A DNA stretch of 64,000 nucleotides from Amanita rubescens (Eukaryota > Basidiomycota > Agaricomycetes > Agaricales > Amanitaceae), in assembly GCA_015039365.1 (NCBI GenBank), contig WION01000008.1:1-64000 (forward strand), given 5' to 3'. Within the stretch, counting starts at the first letter, position 1, and each line of letters begins with the position of its first letter. The notes below the pieces were generated by a model, which saw nothing but the letters and a program-made list of their open reading frames with translations, was not told the origin of the DNA and did not search any database. Made by a program: the position numbers and the translations under genes. Shown here piece by piece: positions 1 through 15,800 of this stretch.

Positions 1-1169
1 ATACGAGTTCTTCCCAGTCCCCCGTCAACGGGTCTATATTTTCTGGTGTCGGTTCTCCTATCTCAGCGAACGAGGGATTGTCACCTGCTGCCGTGGCTGC
101 GTCCGCCGTCATAGCGGAGGGATATGCTCATATTAATCCAACCAACATTGCAGGCGCAGATGATTCACTCTTAGACTATCGTCATCTGATGAGCCTCGTA
201 TACCCTGGTCTAGAATCAAGCAACGGGAATCGAAGTACATATACGCACGTTGACCCGCAGATCTTATCAGTTCAGCAGGGGGAGGGCGTCTCTTCATTTC
301 ACAATTTCCATCCAAGCCCCTCAAGTGACGGTTGGGCAAACGGTTTATCATCAAGTGCTGATGCTTCTCCAGAACCTCATAATGCGGCAAGCAGTGCATC
401 TACACCCCCATCTATTGAAGTGATGGCCGACAATCGATCCGCTGGAGCGTTTGGGACTGGACAAGCGAATCACCCACAAAGAAAGTACATCCCGCTAAAA
501 CAGGGGGCTCAGGATTTGCATAATAATCCAAGTTCCGGTGAGGAAGGACGATTAAATACCCTGAAAAGTGCCGACTTAGGTGGTAAAGACAACACACAAA
601 GTATCAGCAATAAAGGAAACGGTGAAGATGGGGAACAGATACCGACTCTCTGCACCAATTGTCAAACGACGAATACACCACTGTGGAGAAGGAATCCAGA
701 AGGACAACCTTTGTGTAAGTTGTTACTACCACTCCCCGAATTACTGTTGATGGATAATTAGGCAATGCATGTGGATTGTTCTATGTAAGTTCGCTTGATT
801 ATGATCAAGTGATTCTGATGAGATTGACATGTCGTAAAGAAATTACATGGGGTCGTGCGTCCCCTATCATTGAAGACGGACGTTATAAAAAAGCGGTGAG
901 TTTAATTAGGGTTATTAGTAATGGAAGTCATTCAATGAGTAAACAGGAATCGTGCTTCTGGTTCAGTCGGTGGTAGTACGCGAAAGAATGTTTCTACCCC
1001 ACCAAAGATTACATCTCGCCCTCGGTCTCAGTCGAGCTCGCTGCTGTCGGGGTTAGGGCGAGGCATTACGGTCAACCCGCGAGGCAGTGGGCCACCAACT
1101 GCACAGTTGGCCATGAAGAGACAGCGACGGACATCTCATGGCATGCAGATGCCAGAGTCTGATACCTGA
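1..1169 (+). CDS. GATA-type zinc finger transcription factor (5' truncated by window edge)
   Basis: 3' part of a GATA factor of the AreA/Gat1 type, a nuclear DNA-binding regulator often linked to nitrogen control. The frame is open from base 3. I infer exons to 714, 762-784, 840-895 and 947-1169 (TGA at 1167-1169), all with GT/AG introns of 48-55 bp. The joined product holds one C-x2-C-x17-C-x2-C finger: [19 protein letters not shown], then [19 protein letters not shown] and the basic tail [12 protein letters not shown]. This is the classic fungal 17-residue-loop GATA finger with its basic arm. Upstream residues are Ser/Asn/Pro-rich and look disordered; about 70 residues follow the finger. 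The first exon(s) lie left of the window, so domains such as an AreA N-terminal region cannot be judged. The family call is firm; the exact orthologue is not. Confidence 0.9.
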
Positions 1170-1409
1170 TCGGAGACTAATACTCCACATACAGATCTAC
1201 GTTTATCTTGTTCGTACTGCGCTATGCATTTCTCTCCCATAGAGTTATTTTTATTGTTGTACATCAATACATTTCGCAGGACACTGCCATTACTATAACC
1301 GTCACCACTTCACATTTTCGCCAACACAAAGTGGCCTCGCACATCGCATTCTGACCTGAACTTCGAGTAGGCATTGCCCCAGGAGGGGACAGCCAGAATC
1401 AGCTTGGGG

Positions 1410-4400
1410 ATGGACGGTAGCTTCTCAACACCACGAGGTGCCCAATCCTTCAACGCCTTCCCAACGACACCCTCTGGCTCTTCAAAGCGCCAGCATCTTG
1501 CTTCATCCTCCAGAGAGTTTATAAGCGAGCAAGAAGATGCCGAGCGCTACGCAAATCGACGGTCAATATACCGGTCTCCGGGCACCTCAAGTAGTCCTGA
1601 TCTCGCGACTCTTGTACGCAAAGCTAGGGAGCGCGGCGCTGTCGTTCCCAATGCCCCCCACTACCTGAAAGAAAGGACCAAAACCCCACCTCCACCTTTA
1701 CCCACACATCACGATCGTCCGTCCACAGGTAGTACAACTACCCGCCCCCGTTCCTCAACCTCAAACACCTTGAACCCTTCACTAACTACATCAGCGAGCT
1801 CTTCTCCTTTCAGGCTTGGGAGAGATAAATTGAATAGAGGAGCACTGACAGATGTCTTTCCACCGGAAGCCACAGCAAGTCCTTCGCAATCGAGGGATGA
1901 AGCGTCTAAAGTGAGCGCGCATGCTATCGCTATCTATATCTAACCGCGGTTTCCATGTAGGCCTCTAAAAATTCAGTACGTCAGAAGACGAGCGCATTAA
2001 TCGGAAAAATGCTTGGACAGAATAATACGAGAGCGAAAACAGTATGCGCTTAAGACTAGTTTTATCCCCAAATTCTCATTGCATGCTCTCCCCTTTAGAA
2101 ACTATTTTCTGCAACATCATCGGATTTACCTGTCCATTCAAATGCTACTGGACGCGATGCGGTTCGGACACCAACTGACGATATGTCGAATGCTATTGGC
2201 CCACGGTTTCCTAGCCTTGCCAATTCTTCAGTGCCACCTTCAACCCCTCAAAGAAGGCATGGTGATCCTGACGAGGCATCTCCAGCGTTTATCGACCCTG
2301 CTTCCCACTCCATTAGACAAGAAAAATTACAGGACACTTCAGCTAGTATTGTCACCTCCAAGCGGAGAAGCTTAAGCGTTGGAGATGTTGATATCAAGAA
2401 GCCACTGGTGAATGCGTCGTCACTGGTGCAACGTAGCATCAATGAGAATCCGGAGTTGGCAGATACCACGCTGCATGGAATAATTAACGATTTTAAAGGC
2501 CAATTATCCTCACTAGACCCTACAACCTCTACGCTACTGGATCTTCGAGACCCGTCTACCCCGGCTCGCCGACTTGCATATCGCGCAGAGACTAACGGTG
2601 ATGATTTATCTCTCGACAAATCAGACACAAATCCATTCGTGTACGAATCTGCCTCTTCATCCAAAAAGCAATACAAGCCAAAGCCAAACACCGGTTTGAA
2701 TCCAAGTGAGACCGATGCAATACCACAAGAACCATCGCTGGTTGCACCGCCGCATTCATCGTCACTACATATGCCTCCTCTTTCTCCTGTGCGACCCAAC
2801 AATTTCAGAATGAACGTCAGCAAAGAATTATTTGGTCCATCGAAAGCGCGCCATGGGGCTCCAACCCCAATGATCCGTGGGTCAGGCCGTCCGCAAATCT
2901 TACATAGGCCAACGGCGTCTAGTTCTGAGCCATCACTGATCCCTACTCACGCTTGTACGTTATTTACAGTTCTTTCCATTAGGTGAATGATCTGACTTTG
3001 ATTGGTAGCATCTACTCACATCGGCTTGCAACACGGTCTCACTGTCAACGAGCGGATATTCAAGCGCTTCCCATCTTCCAATTTTCCGATCAACGGGAAC
3101 GAAACGGTCGACAGTGAAAGTCATGGCAGAGAGCTAGCTACCAAGTGCTGGAATGAAGACACCAATTTCTTGGCCCGCGAAAAAATCGCAGAGTACCTTG
3201 GTGGGCCGTAGGTTTTGCCTCTTTCATTTCTAGCATAGCGTTTAATCACGGCCCGCAACAGGGGATACATTAATAAGATTGCCCTACGCTATTATATTGC
3301 TTTTTTCAACTTTTCGGGGCTGAGACTGGATTTAGCCTTCAGGTCAGATATCGTCTATACATGGCCTCGTTCCTGCTGACCTCCCTAGACATCTTTGCTC
3401 TAAGCTGTATTTGAAAGCGGAAACCCAACAGGTTGATCGTATTCTCGAAGAGTTCAGTAAACGTTATTGGGAGTGCAATCCGTCCACTTTGTATGGATCT
3501 GCGAGTATGTATGCTCCCGATCACTTTCTTCGCCGTACATGGCTGAACACAAGATCTTAGGTGTTACCCATGCAGTTACCTATTCGATCCTGTTGCTCAA
3601 CACAGATTTACATGTGGCGGACCTTGCAACACACATGTCACGTAGTCAATTTGTGCGTAACACAATGACTGCGATTCAATCACAATTTCCATCTACGATC
3701 ACTCACGGTCAGGACGGCAACAGTAGCATGAGCCGCAATACGCCCCCTGAGGATACAGAAATGGTTGGTCGGTCGAAAAGAAGTGATAGTATTGCCAGTT
3801 GGAACAGCGTTCCGGGAGATGTTGTTATTTCGCTCTCACCGTCACCTTCAATTAATCGCTCCTCCGAAATCGGTGAGACCGGATCCACTAGCACTACCGG
3901 CGTAGATACCAAACCCATCAACTCTTCTCATCTATATAACCGCACATGGGAAAACGAAATGGAAAATTTACTCAAGGTATGCCGTGCCTTTCCCGTCGTT
4001 ACCTTCACAACATTGTTTCTGTCCTAGGAAATGTATGGCGCTATCAGAGCACAACAAATACTACAACCAGCGAATGCGAGCGCGACTCGGCTGACTGCCT
4101 CCTTTTCCAATCCAGTAGTACATCGTAACCGAAGTCTGCGCGTTCAACCAGATCGATTGACCACACTGAAACGGGGAAGCATACGGGGATTGCAGTCAAT
4201 CATTACTCAATCTGGTGCCAGCAGTAACAGCAGCGTAGATGGTCGCATAAGCCCTTCCCCTAGTCTTGCTACGTCTGCGCACGAGGCAAGTAATTTTCTG
4301 CCTCGTTATTGCATTTTACACCTGTCGCTTACAGACAAAGTAGTTTCACTGTTCCAGTTCATCGTTTTTAACACCTTCACTAGGCTTCGCTTCTAATCTT

Positions 4401-5667
4401 TCAAATACAATAATACGAGAAGCGCGTGAAGACGATGATCATAGTGTCAGGAGCCAGGGTACGACGTCCACCTCAATCAGCATCTGTGATGAAGAACTGG
4501 CATTGCTTGGGCCACCGTGGGCAAAAGAAGGAATGCTTTGTCGTAAACAATACTGGGAATCGACTGGAAAGCGGGCCAAGGACAAGTCCTGGTTGGACGT
4601 TTTTGTTGTAATTCAAAGAGGGGAGCTCAACATGTTCACGTTTGGTGGTGATAGTGCGGCAGCTAGTAGTAATGTCATCGGGGGTGGAAATTGGTTGGTG
4701 AGTCCATTGAATCGCTGGGTGCCTCACATACGGTGAACTCCGTCAGTCAAATGCCCATCTTGTTGGTACCATCAACTTAGCACATTCACTCTCCCATTCA
4801 CTGCCTCCACCTGGTTACAACCGACAAAGACCCCATTGCATGGTTCTTACTCTCGCAAATGGTGGTGTTTATTTCTTTCAGGCAGGAACCGAAGAATTGG
4901 TCAACGAATGGGTGTCTACCTGCAATTATTGGGCGGCAAGAACCAGTAAAGAACCCCTGGCTGGTGGCGTTTCGAATATGGAGTATGGTTGGAACAGAGT
5001 GGCAGAACCCCATGTATATGGCCGTCACCATTCTGAGGACGAGTCCGCTAGGGACGCAGATCGCACAGATAGCATGAGCGTTCGTAGTAGCCGGAGTAAC
5101 AGAAGCAGATTCGGTTGGAGGGAGGGAGTAGCAACCGTCCGCCACGGGAACTCACACTGGACAGATAGAATCTTTATCAATGATTGGAAAGTTCCTTTAC
5201 CGCCAACAGTCGCCAGTACGCATGACGAAGAAACACAATTGGAAGCGCTACGAAAACATGTCGTGTATTTGAAGAATAACCTGGAACGTCACAACGAACT
5301 GCGGGAACCCATGATGGCACTGGTCTGTGAAATCCTTATTCTTCTATATCTCCCTTGACGACAAGAAAAGTATCAACCGAGGACTGCAACGTCATTAAAA
5401 GCCCAAAGCAACTGGGAAAAGAAGTCGCAATATCTTTTGACAGAAATTGTCAAGTACGAGTCGTACATCGACTCGCTTCAAAATGCAATGGCATTGCGGC
5501 TAAAGAAGCGAGGTGAAAAGGGTATGTCTAACTGATGCGTTGTGTGATGCCGGGACGACTTTAATAACAATGACGTAGTCTTGGAGAGGGCTCTGGATGG
5601 AGCAGTGGCGTCCGAGCCTGGTGAAACCGCACCAGGTACATCCATTTCAAGACGAAAACTTCCTTAA
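1410..5667 (+). CDS. SEC7-PH domain ARF guanine nucleotide exchange factor (Syt1-like)
   Basis: Predicted GDP/GTP exchange factor for ARF GTPases in membrane traffic, about 1213 residues. Twelve inferred exons keep one frame: 1410-1910, 1961-2041, 2099-2954, 3009-about 3207, 3262-3342, 3389-3504, 3561-3976, 4028-4289, 4384-4697, 4747-5322, 5371-5521, 5579-5667. Residues 1-500 are Ser/Pro-rich. The SEC7 fold runs from about 525 (FLAREKIAEYLGG) through INKIALRYYIAFFNFSG, LRLDLAFRHLCSKLYLKAE and TYSILLLNTDLHVAD; the Glu of LKAETQ sits where the catalytic glutamate of SEC7 domains is found. A split PH domain follows (about 865-1000; KEGMLCRKQYWES, then GTEELVNEWVSTCNYWAA). The C-terminal 200 residues look coiled-coil. 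An upstream AG at 1370 allows a small extra 5' exon; the first in-frame ATG after it is 1410. Confidence 0.88.
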
Positions 5668-6078
5668 ATACTTGCTTCGAGGAGACGGTCCGCTCATCTT
5701 CAGGATTGAGAAGATTTATTGCAATGTATCCCACATCGTGTTCATCCCAATCTATACATTGTATATGTCTTATGATTGTACACAACCGTATTCAGCACCT
5801 GCTATTTGTGTTTCATGAATTGAGTTATTCCTTGCCTAATACTAATCTCGACTGTCTGAAAGAACGAGTATTTTTAGCCTTAGTGTCATGAACATAAACA
5901 ATCTGCACGCACGACCGCCCGTACCATTACACGTCATAGATCATGATTTCACCAGCCCAGTGCAAACTCGTAAATCTCCCGATGCACCCTTAAAGACTAT
6001 TCGCGTCCTGTCACACGTCACGCATCACGCATCACGAAGCGTTGACTTTCATTGGACCTTCATTGCACATCGGCTACA
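5668..6078. other. Intergenic region between ARF-GEF and GPAT genes
   Basis: About 410 bases with no coding frame I can assign. It must hold the 3' end of the ARF-GEF transcript and the promoter of the downstream acyltransferase, which reads the same way. A short direct repeat (cacgtcacgcatcacgcatc) lies at about 6013-6037. No clear TATA box was identified. Confidence 0.5.
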
Positions 6079-8347
6079 ATGTCCTCTTCCGCGCGTTCAC
6101 ATTCAGACAAGAAGATCTTGCATCGCCTTATTCGCTATGTGTCTGGCGTAGCAGCCACTTCTTTTTTTACAGAAATTCGTGTCATAGGCGGAGAAAATGT
6201 TCCTCGTGACGGGCCAATTATCGTGTATGTCCTATGTGTGCCGATGACATCCGTGTGCTTCAACTGTCATGAAATAGCACGGCAACCCACCACAACATGA
6301 TCATTGATCCAATCATTCTATGTCAGTAGTCGTGACATTTCATGAGCCACCCTCATACTTTCGTAGCTGTCGCATTCCCGTATCAGCGCATACTGAACTA
6401 TTGGAGCAAGGGTGAGAACGAATTCTCGGACTAAAATGTGTGCAACTTGGCTTAGTCCTCCTCAGCTAGTCTCTTCATAAACCCAATTCTGCGGTATATA
6501 CTATTCTCATCGGGCAACATTCCTGTTGACCGCAAATCGAAGGACCGGCAGACACTTTTCAGGGGCACATTCGATGCGTTGGGTAAGGGAGAGGCTATTG
6601 CATTATTTCCGGAGGGAACCAGTTATACAGAGCCGAGAATTATGCAAGTTAAGGATGGTGCTGCATGGGCATCTTTAGAATACCTCGATTGGTTGAAAGC
6701 AAATGGCATACAGACGCCAGAGCGGGACATTCGGGTGATACCTGTTGCTATCGTGTACACCAACAAATCAAAGTACCGCAGCGCCGTAAGCATTACTCTT
6801 TAGACCTCCCCGGTTGTAGTCCTAATAGTCATTCTGAAGGTGATTATGGAGTATGTTCAATCAGATGTCTTCTTACGGCACTTGTGACCTATAGGAACGT
6901 AGGTTTGGTCGACCAATAACGATGGATGACTATCGAGATGAATTCTTCTCCGCTGCAGATGGATCGCGCCGGTCTGCGGTCAAGCGTCTTACGCGATCGA
7001 TCGAAACAGCTCTAGTGGAGATGACAATCAATGCTCCTGATTGGCGAGTAATAGATGTTGTGAGGCGAATGTAAAGATTGAAGTTGACTATAGGGATACA
7101 TTATATGCGGCGAGGATGGCTCGTGACTTATTATGGGAAGGTGAAAATAACATTGATTTGGATGACTTCGTTCTTGTGTCCCAGACGTGAGCGTTAATTT
7201 TCGTACCCCAGAACTAAATTGACATATTACAGTCTTGTCGATCTCCTGTCCACACCTAATGCAACGATGAACCTTAATGCTGTCCGGCGTCATCTTCTCG
7301 AATATTATTCACTATTGCAATCGTCGCATCTGACCAATTCCGTGTTATCTTCTCTCTCTCTCCCAAATTCTCTTGATCCTCATACGTATGCTACTCTTCC
7401 GTGCCGACTTCTGACTCTCTCGATCCTTCTGAAGGACACTATTTCTGCAATTTTACGACTTCCCTTCTTCCTTCTTCCCCTCCTTATCCATCTACCGGTT
7501 TATTTTATGGGTCGTTTGGGCGCTAGTCTCGTGGAAGACGAGGAAGAGACCCAAGCACAAAACAAAGTAGCATTTGGGTTTTTATCATCCTTGCTGATAT
7601 ATCCCGCTACGTTCTTTTTCTTATGGGCGTTGCTTTACTATACTTCACTTGGTGCTGTGCTAGCTGCCCTCATCGTCTACTTATTTGCCTCATATCACAA
7701 CAAGGTGATTGATGGTGAGTCGTTTATTGAACGTGAGTGTCCAATAAGTTGACATACTTGATAAGATGCCTATACACAGTATGCAAGTTTTGCGTTATCT
7801 TATAGTACTTCTGAACTCTGTGATTGATAGGGTGAAACGCGTCACTGCGGCCTGGCGGGTCCTTGTTGGGGTATGGGCCCCAAAGAAATGGGATCTATCG
7901 CTGTCGGCCCTGTCTCAGTATACAACTCCCCAGACCCCCCCTGAGAACCCATGGATTGACAGGCCAAGGACTACTTCGCTGTCAACCTCTGGACTTATGG
8001 AGGCATCTACTAATGATACCAGGAATCATGTCAGACGTAGGCCCCCGTCGCGTCGCATCATGCGTCATCTCCTTCGTGCGCGAGCGAACGCTGTGAAGGC
8101 ATTGGCAAGTTTCTTTGACCAGCTGGAGAAGGATCAAACCGGCACAAGAGTCAGGGCCGGCACTCGTCTTGCTAGGCTGTATGGCTTCACAGATGCGGAA
8201 TTGAGTGGTTGGAGATATGTTCGGGAAGTGATAGGGTTCTTGAAAGCTAGAGGGGCAATGATACCCATTGGAGAGGGGAATATCAAAGGGTGGGCAGCAG
8301 ATGAGTACACGACGACGGAAGAACCGGAGCTAGAGGCAAGCAGGTAG
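6079..8347 (+). CDS. Glycerol-3-phosphate / DHAP sn-1 acyltransferase (Sct1/Gpt2 family)
   Basis: First step of glycerolipid synthesis: acyl-CoA transfer to glycerol-3-phosphate or DHAP at the ER. Ten inferred exons give 601 residues in one frame: 6079-6224, 6278-6321, 6367-6411, 6466-6785, 6840-6850, 6903-7043, 7094-7186, 7233-7714, 7780-7786, 7831-8347. The catalytic H-x4-D is in THHNMIID (His54, Asp59), block II is GNIPVDRKSKDRQ and block III is FPEGTSYTEP (from about 126). Two hydrophobic stretches after residue 330 (ILRLPFFLLPLLIHLPVYF and a longer one near 7570-7690) fit ER membrane segments. The C-terminal part (VKRVTAAWRVLVGVWAPKK) is typical of basidiomycete members. Two micro-exons (11 and 7 nt) and one GC-AG intron are needed; they give conserved residues at the joins (VIMEFGRP; APDWDTLY), which supports them. 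Confidence 0.9.
7044..7093 (+). other. GC-AG intron in the acyltransferase gene
   Basis: No GT donor in this stretch leaves an intron of normal length with the right phase. Using TG|GCGAGT at 7044 and the AG at 7093 gives a 50-bp intron and joins the codons for APDW and DTLYAARMARD, the sequence expected for the family. The donor keeps the +5 G of GC-AG introns. Confidence 0.75.
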
Positions 8348-8444
8348 ACAGAGTCTATACTCGGACGTGTAGATCACGGCAGAACGCGTTATGGTTGACT
8401 TCGACTACAATCTTCTAAATCGTCGCCCGTTGTTCATCTTCACC

Positions 8445-9329
8445 ATGTCCTCATTTCCTGCTGATTCCGCTCCCTCTTTTGCAGACACATTGCGTGAACA
8501 GGATGAGCTATTCTACGCTGTCTTCCCTCAAGCTCGGTCCAACGAGTACTTTCACATTGGATATAGTTCTTCCTATGTTCTGAGTTTAGCAAATATCTCA
8601 TCTGAATCTACTGTGAGTCCTGTAAGGCCAATATAAGCATGTCTAACCCCGCAGCAGTGCGCCCCTTGCCCATCGATAACATATCCTCAGGTCCGGATCA
8701 ATTGCGACCCTTCTACCGACGTTAGACACCCTCCCGATGTTCACGTTCAATGCATGCAACATACAATGAATATGTCTCCTACTTCCGGCGACCTTAATAG
8801 TCCGATATTCGAACCGCCATGGATGCCATCGTTTGGTCATTCTCCATCAATCGTAACGCAACAGGTACCTCAGCTTGTTCCCAACGTTCAAAATAGTTTT
8901 CCGGTTTGTCGACCAGACGGGCGAAGACGCCGCCGGGAGTCCCATCCGCTTCTTACACAGCTGTCGCAGAGTGACAAGCTACCCATCCGGTTCGTCATGA
9001 AACTGACCTGCCTAGCACCCCCTGTTCACCACTTGTAACCTATAGTTTGCAACAAAACAAGCGAACGACAGACAAAAAACCGGCTCTCGCGTGCCTGTTC
9101 TGCAGGGCTCGCAAAATTGCGTGCGGCCCACCCATACCTGGGACGAAAGAGAAGACTTGTGGGTGAGCGAATTCGCTCTATGCTTGAAACTGTAACTAAG
9201 ATTAGTCCATTTAGACAATGCCAGCGTCGTTCCCTGACTTGCGTATATCCCTCGGAAAGCCGCCGCGGTATGCGAAAAAAAAACGTAACTTCGCTCAAGA
9301 CTGCAAATGTGACCGAGGTTAAGAAATAA
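8445..9329 (+). CDS. Small protein with C-terminal Zn2Cys6 binuclear cluster
   Basis: Putative DNA-binding regulator of 244 residues. Exons 8445-8612, 8655-8989, 9046-9162 and 9215-9329 join in frame with GT/AG introns of 42-56 bp; the start sits in a good context (caccATGt). The zinc cluster is close to the C-terminus (about 183-219): CLFCRARKIACGPPIPGTKE followed by KTCGQCQRRSLTCVYP, giving C-x2-C-x6-C ... C-x2-C-x6-C, then a basic SRRGMRKK tail. The rest is Pro/Ser/Gln-rich without a recognisable fungal_trans domain. It converges with the kinase gene on the other strand, with 163 bases between stops. Zn2Cys6 family membership is firm; targets are unknown. Confidence 0.85.
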
Positions 9330-9492
9330 TCATTTTCCTCCTATTGATGTATTTTTGAAACATGAACTCATTTCTTGGTATCTGAGTACTATTGCTTAAC
9401 CTACAACTCATCTAACTAAAAGAACCCAACGTCGGCATACATGTGTAGTAACAATGATGATATAAAGCAAACAAACTTCACCCGAATTCAAC

Positions 9493-11841
<2,349 letters not shown>

Positions 11842-12872
11842 AAGAGTAAATGCTTCGCAACAGGAAGGTTAAGTAACACAGATGGTGGTCGCGATGTAAT
11901 CAAAGGAACAAAGCCGCAAGGACACCATGAACTGAACCAACGATCTAAGCCTAATCAAGCAATTAGCTAAGCGGTGGATATCTCAACGTTCACTATCACT
12001 ACTCTAGTTTATCTTGTCTTTTGGGCCAGCGAGGTTATTAAGTATAGTAGTAACCTGATATTTCAGCGTATTCAATTTCAGCATATCTAATCGACCCATT
12101 TACACCAAAATCACTTGCTCTTTATGCATTCAATTTCATGCGCCCTGCTCTACTTCGCAACATCATACATATTCGTCTCCATTTGAATGAACCGCTGAGC
12201 CAAGGCTCCATACTCATTGGTTGAATTTTTTTCAGAAGACGGCTTTCAATTGCCTCCAACTGGCGCAGCAATGATCTCACATACCGCCGGCAGGACGGTT
12301 CAAAATGCCAGACCCCAGACTTGTGTGCAGAAACTTACAACCTATCGTAATGAAACCAAGTTATCAGTCTCGGTGGCTTGCTCTTGGGCTTGGTCATTGG
12401 CAAATGAATTACGGCAAATATCCTTACACTGAAGGACATTCAATGTTGAAAGGTGACGCTGACGATTCTGTTAGGTGAATTGATACTATAGGACCGTTAA
12501 GTTATTTCGCCCGTTTCATGGCATACGCAGCCATATCGGAATAACCCCCGCACATCCACATGCGTGTGCAGCGATTGGATTCTTTGGGTCAGCCGGGCCG
12601 GTGCAGTGCCCTACAATAATTTGAGGATGACATTGCTGGGGACTGAGAATTGGGACTGGTTCAAGACGGCTCTTATGAATCGTGGCTCATCTCTTATGGC
12701 ACCGTTGTGGTTGACCAGGGTCCGGACTCCGTGAGTGTGATATACCATTAAATTACTGGGGCAGCTTCATACTTTACTGTACAGATGCTGCTTGAATTAT
12801 TCGAAGATCTCAGTGAATGTCTTACGGACCACGGTGGAAGTTGAGAGTGATAGTCTATGTTCATACATATAT
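11842..12872. other. Gene-free region between two minus-strand genes
   Basis: About 1 kb with no protein or RNA gene I can recognise. It contains the promoter side of the CHK2-like kinase (both flanking genes read leftward) and the 3' side of the transporter gene. Short open frames here have no recognisable content. Confidence 0.5.
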
Positions 12873-15800
12873 TTACGCAGCACTATCTTGATGAGCAAAC
12901 AAAGCCTCGAATTCCTTGGGGGTCTGGCCAATGACCCCAAAGGCACTCTGCAAAGTCCTCCCCAATTTCTCGAGTTCCTCCGTCACACCCTTCATTGTTA
13001 ACGCATACGCGAAGTATAAAAGCTGCCTCGAACCCTTGACATTCCTTTCTCTAACAACGTCCAGCTTGCGAATTGCATTGACCTATGTATGTGAACTAGC
13101 GTCAGGTCATAGCATTTGACAGCACGAAGAACATACCAATCGTTGCCTGGATGTCTCACACGGGGGAAGATAAGGTGGTAGTGGTGCCTTGAGATGAAAG
13201 GCAGAACCAAGGATCGAGAGGGTGACAATAACATTGCCAACCATTTCCCGCCTTTCCTTGTTAACAGGGAGGATGAAATCACGTGTAACCGTCTATGCGA
13301 AGATAATTAAGTAGATTGAATTTAAGAGGTTCAATCGTGTCCGCTAACCGTGCACCTGTGGTAAATGAACAACAATGGATGACAGGATGCCAAGTAGGAA
13401 CTCACCACTCCTCTCGCGTCATGACGCACCTCACACTGTGTAACTTATCCATAATTGCCTGTAAACTAGTCAAGACGTCCCGGTATAAAAGAACGGGGAA
13501 AGGTCCTTTGAGACGAGGCTCATGTTGTGCTTGTGCCAATAGTCCTTGTATCTCAATTAATTTGATTTGCAAATGTAGTTCCCTGTGGCCAAATTCTTCA
13601 TCAATTATTCTGCTAAGCGACGCACTCACATTGACATGAACTCTTTGACGGATTCATGCAAAATTATCCCCCTGTCTTCGATCAGCAAAGATCTGTTGCT
13701 GTCGCATGGTGAGTTGCTTTCACGTTCTCCACGATTATCAAATACAAGAGAGTTGGATGCCACAAGGCGAGTGTAAAGCCATCCCAGGTTTAAGCAGAAT
13801 CTATATAATATTTTATTAGGCATTGCCATACGACGGTAGTGATGGGAAGCTCAACTCTCCAAGTTCTTTATTCAGCTCTCGCCGTGCTTCTGAAGGCAAC
13901 CAAAGCCTAGAAATGATCGCTGCCCACAATACTCCCACTGTCACCGCCATTCCACGATAGAGTGCTATATCCATGACATCCACATATTTCTCCCGTAGGT
14001 TGTAGCTTAGTGTGGTCAGTCAATCAATTTGAAGCAAATCTATCATGTCTTACCTGTATAAGCACGTCAAGTTGTACGTCAGGAGAACAAACCGCGATGC
14101 AGAAGCATACTGAGGCCTGGACAAAGCATAATAAAAGCATGGCATTGAGAAGACTAAGCCGAAAATGGAGAGAATGATTGGGCGGTCGGGAAACACGGAG
14201 AAAATTCCAGCTGCTACAGCTGCTCCAAATCTTTGCACAGTACTCCAGTTAACATATTGTTTGTTCGGGGTGGGAAACTACCCACATTGTACCTAGTATC
14301 CGGTGTATGCTAAGATAATTGGTCTGACCCTTTGGGTGAGATGGGTCAATGGTATTTTATTTTAACGTGACTTACAGCACCAATCGTTGGTGAGAGAACA
14401 ACAAAGCACTGAGAGAAGTATAATAGCAGCAATCTGACGTAGTCAGTGAAAATAGCTCACTGATATCAAGGCCCAGTCGCCCCAATATTCAATAAAGAGC
14501 GGTCGCGTTGCGTCGAAAAACGCTGGCGAGGCTAGCAGGGCTGTCGCCAATCCTGCTTTGATCGCATATTTCGATTTTCGCTGTCCAAGAGCCTTGCCGA
14601 ATGTCCAGAGTACTTTTTTAAATTTCCCAGTCCTCGAGAGTTGGTTCCACGACGGTGTTTGAATCGTATCGGGAGCGTGCGGATGAATTTTCGGGAAACT
14701 TGATTGGAATCTACGATTCATGGGGATGATATGGGCTTTACAGAAGTTGGTAAGTGCTGTCTATACCGTTGAGGCTGGTAATGACTTACACAGGCTTCTT
14801 CGCAAACTTATACGTTGTTCATAGTTTTGCCGCCGTTTCGCTTTTCGGATTGACAGTAGCCGTACGGCTGACTGCAGGAGGAAACGCGGACTCGACTGGC
14901 GCCTGGCTTGTACGTACACACGTTCAATGCACTCGGCCAACAAAATTAGTTCCCGGGCGAATTCTTCAAGTGTGAATATGAAGCTATAGGTGGAAGGAAT
15001 TTGTTTGTAAGATATCACGTTTGTCACATAGCATAATCTTACAAATACACAAGAAAAACAATTTCGTGTTCTTGGGCCATTGATGCGGGTCTCGGTCCTG
15101 CGCTTTTGTCTCCAGGCTTGACATATGGGATCGGACCACTTAAGTTGCGATAACTTTCTCTGACACCATCTTGTCGATATGCCCTTAAGATTGCGCGGTC
15201 CGAAGTGGCATTGAAATGCTTCAACGCTACATCGATAGCTTCAATCAACTGGGCAAAATCTTGTGATTTAAGTGTTGTTTCATCATCCTGGTGATTCGCA
15301 TGCATTTGCTCAAATGCATCGTGCAACTTTTCTAGGGTATAAACACAGGCAACCTTAATGTTTCTCCTGAGCCCGTATATTACAAGTATGATTCCATCTT
15401 ACCTTCAGAGCCTTTAATGGGGGACTCAGCTCATCTACAAGAGTCTTAAAAATAGATGCAGCGGCCTTCACTCCAAAATCATCCGTTTCGTCGCGCTGGT
15501 CGGGGTCACGTAGGTTTCCTGGACTGAAATGCGGATGCCCTTGGTAAATGTACCCTACGGTCAATTCGTGCTGTAATTTCGTGCTGCTCCTCAAACCGTT
15601 CAGATGTTGGGCGAGGCGGTTCATGCTATCGACAACCCCTTCATAGTCCTTCCATGACGTGTACAGCCGTTCATTCCGGGATTCATTCAGGTTTTTTCTC
15701 AGTTTCGTAAAACTGTTTTGGTGATCCTCAATGGCCTTGTGAAGTTTATCTTGCGTCACATTAGAAGGCACCGAGTTATTTTCCAGTAAAAACGTGTCTG

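Noticed and set aside
2248..2823. 191-codon minus-strand frame
   Set aside because: It is antisense to a Ser/Pro-rich exon of the ARF exchange factor and has no recognisable content.
7070..7093. 23-bp intron in the acyltransferase
   Set aside because: It keeps phase but is far shorter than any other intron here and adds non-conserved residues; the GC-AG intron gives the conserved join.
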